Shown: one piece after another, positions 50,297-55,000 of the stretch
How positions within the stretch are numbered: the first letter of the stretch is position 1
Layout: every line of letters starts with the position of its first letter
Source: RDXT01 sp033765305
GTDB lineage: Bacteria; Bacteroidota; Bacteroidia; J057
Length of the DNA stretch: 55,000 nucleotides
Assembly: GCA_033765305.1 (NCBI GenBank)
Contig: JANRID010000063.1
Span: 1 to 55,000, forward strand
Direction: 5' to 3'
The notes under the pieces: generated by a model
Told to the model about the DNA's origin: nothing
Databases searched by the model: none
The model's input: only the letters and a program-made list of their open reading frames with translations
Translations under genes and position numbers: made by a program

Positions 50297-50375
50297 GAAT
50301 CGTATGTCAAAGTCCTGAGGCTGTTATCTGCTGAATATCAGCGCATCAGGCTATTTTCGCGCTCCTGTTCCGCGG

Positions 50376-50448
50376 AGCCGGCGAAGGGATTCGAACCCCC
50401 GACCTGCTGATTACAAGTCAGCTGCTCTACCAGCTGAGCTACACCGGC
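50376..50448 (-). tRNA. tRNA-Thr (TGT)
   Basis: A 73-nt cloverleaf with acceptor GCCGGTG/CGCCGGC (one G-U pair), anticodon stem GCTGA/TCAGC with loop CTTGTAA (anticodon TGT) and discriminator T. First gene after the promoter at 50484-50515. Confidence 0.96.
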
Positions 50449-50483
50449 GATTCAAATCCGGCGCCAGGCCGGAAAAAAGCAGC

Positions 50484-50515
50484 GCAAAGATACACAACTC
50501 TACCTAACTCGCAAG
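50484..50515 (-). promoter_or_regulatory. Promoter of the tRNA-tuf-secE-nusG-rpl-rpo superoperon
   Basis: On the minus strand CTTG (50515-50512), 19 nt, then TATCTTTGC (50492-50484), a full match to the Bacteroidota -7 element. It lies in the rplS-tRNA gap, about 36 nt before tRNA-Thr. Confidence 0.85.
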
Positions 50516-50529
50516 CGCCCGCGCAAGAA

Positions 50530-50898
50530 TTATTTGGCGGTCACCGGGTCGGTGTCGAGGATCTCGCGGATGCGCGCATCCTTGCCCACCTTGTCGCGCA
50601 GGTAGAAGAGCCGTGCACGGCGCACACGTCCGCGCTTGAGCACCTCGACCTTTTCGATGCTGGGGGAGTGCAGCGGGAAGATCCGCTCCACGCCGATGCC
50701 ATTGGAGATTTTACGGACCGTGAAGGTCTCGGTGCCGCCGGCGCCGCGGCGCTGGATGCAGATTCCCTTGAATTGCTGAATGCGCTCCTTGTTGCCTTCA
50801 ACAATTTTCACATATACATTGACCGTGTCTCCGGCCTTGAATTCTGGGATGTCTGAACGCAGGAAAGACGCCTGCACCAGTTTAATCAGATCTTCCAT
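50530..50898 (-). CDS. rplS: 50S ribosomal protein L19
   Basis: A 122-residue L19 with family phrases IPEFKAGDTVNVYVKIVEGNKERIQQFKG, SNGIGVERIFPLHSPSIEKVEVLKRGRVRRARLFYLR and DKVGKDARI. L19 sits at the interface of the ribosomal subunits. It follows trmD in the same direction but has its own strong promoter in the 90-bp gap. Confidence 0.98.
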   Translation of the reverse strand: MEDLIKLVQASFLRSDIPEFKAGDTVNVYVKIVEGNKERIQQFKGICIQRRGAGGTETFTVRKISNGIGVERIFPLHSPSIEKVEVLKRGRVRRARLFYLRDKVGKDARIREILDTDPVTAK

Positions 50899-50919
50899 CG
50901 GATGTTTCTTAGACGGTTG

Positions 50920-50951
50920 GCAAAGTTAATACAAATTTCATTCCCCCCAAA
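50920..50951 (-). promoter_or_regulatory. Promoter of rplS
   Basis: On the minus strand TTTG (50951-50948), exactly 19 nt, then TAACTTTGC (50928-50920). This fully matches the Bacteroidota consensus TTTG-N19-TAnnTTTG, 21 nt before the ATG. Confidence 0.88.
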
Positions 50952-50988
50952 AATTAGTTGAAAATCTGCGGCGGGATCTGCCCGGCGC

Positions 50989-51675
50989 TCATGCCTCCTG
51001 GCTGCCGAGCAGATCGGGGCGCCGCTGGCGGGTTTTGAGCAGGGCCTGCTCCTCGCGCCACTCGCTGATCCGGCGTTCGTGGCCGGAGAGCAGCACTTCA
51101 GGCACCGGGTGCCCCTCGAAATCGGCGGGGCGTGTGTACAGGGGGGCTTCGAGCAGCCCGTCCTGGAAGGAATCGAAGAGTGCGGAGGTCTCGTCGCCCA
51201 GCACGCCGGGGAGCAGGCGCCCGATGGCGTCCACGAGCACCAGGGCGGGCAGCTCGCCGCCGGAGAGGACGTAGTCGCCGATGGAGATTTCGCGGGTGAC
51301 GAAGAGATCGCGGGCGCGCTGGTCGATGCCTTTATAATGACCTGCGATGAAGATCAGGCTGCCGAGCAAGGACAGGCTGTTGGCGGTGCGCTGGGTAAGG
51401 GTCTCGCCGTCGGGGGTGAGGTAGATCACCTCGTCGTAGTGCCGCTGGGCCTGCAGGGCGCGGATGCACCGGGCCAGGGGCTCCACCATGAGCACCATGC
51501 CCGCCCCGCCGCCGAAGGGGTAGTCGTCCACCTGGCGGTATTTGTTCTGGGCATAGTCGCGCAGGTCATGCACCTGCACCTCCAGCAGGCCCTTGTCCTG
51601 GGCACGGCGGAGGATGCTGTGCGAAAGCGGGCCTTCAAGCAGGCCGGGCACGCAGGAGATGATGTCGATGCGCAT
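50989..51675 (-). CDS. trmD: tRNA (guanine-N1)-methyltransferase
   Basis: A 228-residue SPOUT-class methyltransferase that makes m1G37 in tRNAs reading CNN and some other codons, preventing frameshifts. Family motifs are DYPFGGGAGMVLMVEPL, IYLTPDGETLTQ, IFIAGHYKGIDQRARD and the knot region EISIGDYVLSGGELPALVLVDAIGRLLPGVLG. Length is normal. It begins 3 bp after the Lrp-type gene, so the two are co-transcribed, and rplS follows as in many bacteria. Confidence 0.97.
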   Translation of the reverse strand: MRIDIISCVPGLLEGPLSHSILRRAQDKGLLEVQVHDLRDYAQNKYRQVDDYPFGGGAGMVLMVEPLARCIRALQAQRHYDEVIYLTPDGETLTQRTANSLSLLGSLIFIAGHYKGIDQRARDLFVTREISIGDYVLSGGELPALVLVDAIGRLLPGVLGDETSALFDSFQDGLLEAPLYTRPADFEGHPVPEVLLSGHERRISEWREEQALLKTRQRRPDLLGSQEA

Positions 51676-51678
51676 GGG

Positions 51679-52167
51679 TCAGGCAATGCTGCCTTCGAGG
51701 TTGTCCTGTTCAAGAATGCGGATCGGACGCTTGAGGCTTTCCTCCAGGGAGATAAAGGTCTCCGTGCGCTGCACGCCTTCGATAGGCTGCACCTTGTCGT
51801 TGAGGATGCTCCGGAGCTCGCGGGTGTTGCGGCTGACGATCTTGAGGAAGATGCCGTAGCGCCCGGTCGTGTAGTGGATCTCGGTGATCTCCGGAATCTC
51901 CTCCAGCTGCTTGACGATGCGGTTGTAGAGCGATCCCTTCTCCAGAAACATGCCTACAAAGGCGCAGATGTCGTAGCCGAGCTTGCTGGCGTCCACTTCG
52001 AGATGGGATCCGGTGACCACGCCCATGGAGATCAGCTTCTTCATGCGGACGTGTACCGTTCCGCCCGACACCACGAGCCGCTTGGCAATCTCGGTGTAGG
52101 GCGTCTGGGCATCCTGCATGAGGATGGATAAGATTTCCAGGTCGAGCTTGTCAATTTCTAAATTCAT
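51679..52167 (-). CDS. Lrp/AsnC family transcriptional regulator
   Basis: A 162-residue regulator. The N-terminal winged helix-turn-helix (LDLEILSILMQDAQTPYTEIAKRLVVSGGTVHVRMKKL) is followed by the RAM/AsnC ligand-binding domain (GYDICAFVGMFLEKGS and EITEIHYTTGRYGIFLKIV). Such proteins form octamers and sense amino acids. The target genes are unknown; the position just before trmD (3-bp gap) and next to a divergent AT-rich region suggests possible autoregulation. Confidence 0.93.
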   Translation of the reverse strand: MNLEIDKLDLEILSILMQDAQTPYTEIAKRLVVSGGTVHVRMKKLISMGVVTGSHLEVDASKLGYDICAFVGMFLEKGSLYNRIVKQLEEIPEITEIHYTTGRYGIFLKIVSRNTRELRSILNDKVQPIEGVQRTETFISLEESLKRPIRILEQDNLEGSIA

Positions 52168-52341
52168 AGCGGAAAATCAATTGCAAATTTTCAATATTAT
52201 CAATGAAAGTTGGAGTTAAATAAATTTTTAGCAAAAATTTAGAATATTTTTTATTTTATTTGGAATGTAGGGGCCAAATTTTACAAATTTGCATTGTAAG
52301 ATCTGCCACAGCAATCAGCATTGCAACCGCAGGTCCCGTTC

Positions 52342-52371
52342 TTTGCCGATTACGCATTGCTTGTATGCTTC
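52342..52371 (+). promoter_or_regulatory. Promoter of the tRNA-like RNA
   Basis: TTTG (52342-52345), 18 nt, then TATGCTTC (52364-52371). The expected transcription start coincides with the 5' end of the folded RNA. The wider region 52168-52341 is very AT-rich and separates it from the divergent lrp gene. Confidence 0.5.
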
Positions 52372-52375
52372 TACT

Positions 52376-52492
52376 CTGTAGGGTGATGAAACTGGCAGCC
52401 ATGCCCTCTGGTCTCGGGGGTGGGGGTCAGGGTACAAAGCCCGGGCAACCGGGTCTAACCCCCTCGTGAAGGTTCGAATCCTTCCCCTACAG
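52376..52492 (+). ncRNA. tRNA-like RNA with giant variable arm and non-canonical anticodon loop
   Basis: The RNA folds as a class II tRNA. The acceptor is 7 bp (52377-52383 with 52485-52491), extendable to 8. A D-arm-like hairpin (ATG/CAT around AAACTGGCAG) follows. A canonical T-arm is present (GAAGG, TTCGAAT, CCTTC at 52468-52484). The anticodon hairpin (52404-52408 with 52416-52420) has loop TGGTCTC, which lacks U33 and a purine 37, so it should not decode. The variable arm is about 45 nt: a 6-bp stem (52422-52427 with 52458-52463) enclosing a 5-bp hairpin capped by a GCAA tetraloop (52440-52453). A promoter and a strong terminator flank it. The D-arm resembles tRNA-Leu; the discriminator would be G. 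It could be a degenerate tRNA, but the intact stems argue for a functional non-decoding RNA. Confidence 0.6.
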
Positions 52493-52520
52493 CTCATCTC
52501 GCTTGGATTTCTTAGACGGA

Positions 52521-52550
52521 AAGCCTTCTTCGGTTGAAGAAGGCTTTTTG
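52521..52550 (+). terminator. Rho-independent terminator after the tRNA-like RNA
   Basis: An 11-bp perfect stem (52521-52531 with 52536-52546) has a GGTT loop and is followed by a T-rich tract (TTTG-TTTG). It ends the + strand RNA and lies just before the convergent gene's stop at 52559. Confidence 0.92.
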
Positions 52551-52558
52551 TTTGGGCA

Positions 52559-53689
52559 TCACTTTTCCTGCTGTTCGAGATACTTGTTGACGCGCCTGAG
52601 CAGGGTATCCATCTGCTGGCGCAGGAGCTCCACATCCGCATTGGAGACGCTGCCGGCTCCCTGGCCGCCGCCCTGGGCGCTGCTGCCCTGGGATGCCGCA
52701 GTTGCGCCGCCGCTGCTTACCGGCCCGCGGGACGCAACTGCCGCTGCGGGAGGCGCCGCGGGGGCCTGCGCCTGCGCAAGCTGCCGAAGGCTGTCTTCAA
52801 GCGCCCGGATCTGGGCGTCGGTATTGGCCTGCGCCTGCATGGCATTGGCGCGGGAGCTGTTGAGCTGGATCCGGAAGTTGAAGAGCTGCGAAGGCAGGCT
52901 GATGATCTGCTTGGCTACCTGGAGCAGGCCGTCCGGGATGGCCAGCGCGGTGCTGGGCTTGCGGACCTGCATAAACACGGGGTATCCGGAGTCGCTGAAC
53001 TTCACCTGCACATCGGTCCTGACCAGCGAAGCGCCGGGCAGGGTCACAAAATGAATCTCGTCCGGGCTGGGAGTCTGGTAGGCGTGGTTGATCAGCAGCT
53101 GGCTGCCGTCGAGCAGGCGGAGCTGGGCCGCAGCCGGCGGGCGGCAGAATACGCCAGGCACATCGGCATGGCGGGCAGGATCGGCTACGGCCGCCTGCTG
53201 GGCGGCGTTGCGGTACACCGCTTCGAGGCGCAGGCCGGGCTCCACACTGGCCAGCACAGCGTTGTATGCGGCCAATTGCTCCGCGTCGAAGGGATCGATC
53301 AGGGCGGAATGCAGGGACATATCGCCGCCTGCGGAGCGGCTGCTGACCTTGGGCACCGGCGGCGCGGCGAATGCAGCGGAGGTGACGCCGAGCTCGGTGA
53401 GCTTCGTCACCACATCCACGGTTTCATCCTCTATAATGGTATGCACCCGCGCAAGAAAGCCTTTGGGCGAAAGTTCTACGGTGATGTCGTCATTCGTCCA
53501 GGCATTCGGGCGGTAGATGAGATGGTAGCGGTGCGCGGGATCGGGCTGCAGCTCTACGGGGGAGACTTCGAGCGCATAGGCGCCGGATATACGTTTGACT
53601 GTCACGCGGACCCAGCCTTTGGGCAGGGAGTAGGCTACGAGGCTGCCGGATTCGGGGGCAAGGCGGGAGTACAACTGGAGGGAGGCCAT
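52559..53689 (-). CDS. Hypothetical protein, DUF4831-like with C-terminal coiled coil
   Basis: A 376-residue protein without signal peptide. The N-terminal part (about 15-110) has the pattern LVAYSLPKGWVRVTVKR, YHLIYRPNAWTNDDITVELSPKGFLARV and IEDETVDVVTKLTEL, resembling the start of DUF4831 proteins of Bacteroidota, though I am not certain. A beta-rich centre (about 120-260) follows, then a helical and Ala/Gln/Gly/Ser-rich tail (about 270-350). A short coiled coil (NADVELLRQQMDTLLRRVNKYLEQQEK) ends the protein. No catalytic motif is visible. Monocistronic by appearance, with the tRNA-like RNA's terminator at its 3' side. Confidence 0.7.
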   Translation of the reverse strand: MASLQLYSRLAPESGSLVAYSLPKGWVRVTVKRISGAYALEVSPVELQPDPAHRYHLIYRPNAWTNDDITVELSPKGFLARVHTIIEDETVDVVTKLTELGVTSAAFAAPPVPKVSSRSAGGDMSLHSALIDPFDAEQLAAYNAVLASVEPGLRLEAVYRNAAQQAAVADPARHADVPGVFCRPPAAAQLRLLDGSQLLINHAYQTPSPDEIHFVTLPGASLVRTDVQVKFSDSGYPVFMQVRKPSTALAIPDGLLQVAKQIISLPSQLFNFRIQLNSSRANAMQAQANTDAQIRALEDSLRQLAQAQAPAAPPAAAVASRGPVSSGGATAASQGSSAQGGGQGAGSVSNADVELLRQQMDTLLRRVNKYLEQQEK

Positions 53690-53967
53690 ACAATGCGGAT
53701 TTTGGGCGGGTCAAGTTAAACAAAATCTGCAACTATCGGGGATTCCCATTGACATTCTTTTAACCGCGCCCCGCAACTTCCGCATTTGCAGGCAAAAACG
53801 GCCTCCTTTGCATGCGATGGGCCGCCGGCAAATGCAAAAATGGCAATACCGGCTGCCAGCCGCCACGGGCCGGGAACATTTCTGTTTTTTTTCAGTATAT
53901 ATGCGCGTTCCAGGACCGCGCCTCCGCCGCCGGAACCGCCCTGGATTCCGACGAACCGACACCGACT

Positions 53968-54645
53968 ATGGTATATCTGATTGGGATTCTTGCTATGCTC
54001 GCCAGCTGGCTGGTGCGTTTCCGCTTCCAGCAGGTGATGGGCCGCCTCTCCGAAACACCGCTGCGCTCCGGCATGAGCGGGCGGGAGATCGCAGAGCAGA
54101 TGCTGCGCGATTACGGCATCTATGACGTGCAGGTTGTGTCCGTGCCCGGCATGCTGACCGACCACTACAACCCGGCCAACAAAACGGTCAACCTGAGCGA
54201 CGAGGTATTCCACCAGCGCACTGTAACGGCGGCAGCCGTTGCCGCGCATGAATGCGGCCATGCAGTGCAGCACGCCACGGCGTACAGCTTCCTGCAGTTC
54301 CGCTCCGCGCTGGTGCCGGTGGTGAGCATCAGCTCCCGCTTCAGCCCCTTCCTGCTGCTGGCCGGGATCTTCACCATCGAAACCTTTCCCATCCTGATGC
54401 TGCTGGGCATCATCGGCCTGGCAGTAGCCACGGCATTCAGCTTCATCACGCTGCCGGTGGAATTTGACGCCAGCAACCGCGCGCTGGCCTGGCTCAACCG
54501 CTCCGGCATTGCCCGCGGCGAGGAGCACGAGCAGGCGCAGCGCGGGCTGAAATGGGCTGCTATGACCTATGTCGTCGCGGCGCTGGGCTCGCTGGCCACC
54601 CTGCTGTACTACCTCAGTATTTTCATGGGCCGACGGGACGACTGA
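53968..54645 (+). CDS. Zinc metallopeptidase, YugP family
   Basis: A 225-residue membrane protease-like protein. One N-terminal helix (VYLIGILAMLASWLV) is followed by the domain with the zinc motif HECGH in VAAHECGHAVQHATAYS. Two or three further membrane helices follow (SRFSPFLLLAGIFTIETFPILMLLGIIGLAVATAFSFITL, and a final one near the end). The conserved LPVEFDASNRALAWL contains the expected glutamate. This is the YugP/PF04298 family of putative neutral zinc proteases, whose substrates are unknown. The ATG at 53968 begins the first helix; a TATATATGC element (53896-53904) could be its -7 box. Confidence 0.9.
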   Translation: MVYLIGILAMLASWLVRFRFQQVMGRLSETPLRSGMSGREIAEQMLRDYGIYDVQVVSVPGMLTDHYNPANKTVNLSDEVFHQRTVTAAAVAAHECGHAVQHATAYSFLQFRSALVPVVSISSRFSPFLLLAGIFTIETFPILMLLGIIGLAVATAFSFITLPVEFDASNRALAWLNRSGIARGEEHEQAQRGLKWAAMTYVVAALGSLATLLYYLSIFMGRRDD

Positions 54646-54664
54646 TTATCAGCGTACTGAACGG

Positions 54665-54696
54665 ATACGCCGGGCTGCTTGGGCAGTCCGGCGTAT
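54665..54696. terminator. Hairpin between convergent genes (probable terminator)
   Basis: A 9-bp stem plus 4-bp inner stem with small bulges (54665-54696) lies in the 71-bp gap between the zinc peptidase and the serine hydrolase gene. The U-tracts are weak, so confidence is moderate. Confidence 0.5.
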
Positions 54697-54716
54697 TGCA
54701 TGGGCGGCGTGCCGGC

Positions 54717-55000
54717 TCAGCGGCCGCCCTGTGAAGGGCTCTCCGGCCCTTCGGAGACCGGGATGACCAGCTCTCGGACCGGTCCGGCAGGCGGCGGCGG
54801 CAGCGTGCGGGCCTCGTAGGCCGCCATCGCCAGATACACCTGATCGAGCAGCTTGCCGCGCACGCGCTCCTCGTTCAGCAGGCGCTGGCTGTCCGGGAAC
54901 GGATAGGTGCGGTTGGAGAGGAAGATAAACACCAGATCGGCTTCGGGATCTACCCATACGCAGGTGCCGGTGAACCCGGTATGCCCGTAGGCGGCTGGCG
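54717..55000 (-). CDS. C-terminus of a beta-lactamase-family serine hydrolase (partial)
   Basis: The last 94 codons of a larger gene entering from the right edge. The visible AAYGHTGFTGTCVWVDPEADLVFIFLSNRTYPFPDS is the HTG-box region and following strand of class C beta-lactamase/PBP4-type serine hydrolases. The GHTGFTGT form is often seen in Bacteroidota where such a domain is fused behind a family 3 glycoside hydrolase. Whether this gene has that fusion cannot be seen. It ends in a Pro-rich tail and SEGPESPSQGGR. Confidence 0.8.
   Translation of the reverse strand, partial: PAAYGHTGFTGTCVWVDPEADLVFIFLSNRTYPFPDSQRLLNEERVRGKLLDQVYLAMAAYEARTLPPPPAGPVRELVIPVSEGPESPSQGGR

Noticed and set aside
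52376..52492. tRNA-Sec or tmRNA
   Set aside because: The D-stem is 3 bp rather than 6, no TCA anticodon loop forms, and no tag-peptide region or tmRNA 5' signature is present. No selA or selB is in the window.

Overview
This window appears to be chromosomal DNA from a GC-rich member of the Bacteroidota, most likely the Saprospiria/Lewinella-like branch. The evidence is a type IX secretion (T9SS) C-terminal sorting domain, HU-like/SPOR and LemA/DUF2207 envelope genes, BshB1 (bacillithiol), and promoters of the Bacteroidota form TTTG-N19-TAnnTTTG, with no consistent Shine-Dalgarno sequences. A tail-fibre-like surface protein carrying the repeated motif GDLAGTYPNPTVDGLQ points the same way. No phage, IS element, CRISPR array or rRNA operon was found. 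The genus is inference.

Layout. 1-3318 (-) is a giant secreted repeat protein cut by the window edge. 3674-6423 (-) is a LemA/DUF2207 pair. 6610-11601 holds an Uma2-family protein (+), trpS (-), an orphan MlaF-type ATPase (+) and Tex (+). 11614-18895 (-) is a probable operon, read in the order PP2C-TPR-Sel1 protein, aroC, rseP, a T9SS cargo protein and bshB1. 19040-19231 (-) is a tiny gene with its own terminator. 19678-26604 (+) is an envelope block: a giant TPR protein, an outer-membrane barrel, an HU-TM-SPOR protein and a triple-SPOR protein. A small secreted protein (-) follows, then tilS, a TPR lipoprotein and a family III CoA-transferase (+). 30857-35192 (-) has a LamG protein of unknown family, a NYN-LOTUS protein and a degenerate-looking lipoprotein. 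35193-36095 is an accessory-like stretch with a 21-bp tandem repeat array. murQ (+) follows.

From 37159 to 52167 (-) lies the conserved information-processing superoperon. Read in transcription order it is lrp-trmD, rplS, tRNA-Thr(TGT), tRNA-Tyr, tRNA-Gly, tRNA-Thr(GGT), tuf, tRNA-Trp, secE, nusG, rplK, rplA, rplJ, rplL, rpoB, rpoC. It has clear promoters before rplS and before the tRNA cluster, and a terminator after rpoC. Beyond it on the + strand is an odd tRNA-like RNA (52376-52492) with its own promoter and terminator. An unknown coiled-coil protein (-), a YugP-type zinc peptidase (+) and the C-terminus of a serine hydrolase (-) follow.

The most unusual items are four: the tRNA-like RNA, which lacks a usable anticodon loop and has a GNRA-capped giant variable arm; the 21/43-bp ATGCAT palindrome array at 35342-35725; a heptamer-based dispersed repeat found at three loci, two directly after stop codons; and the internal segmental duplication of the fibre protein. 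All homology calls come from recognition of motifs in the translated sequence. No database search was run.
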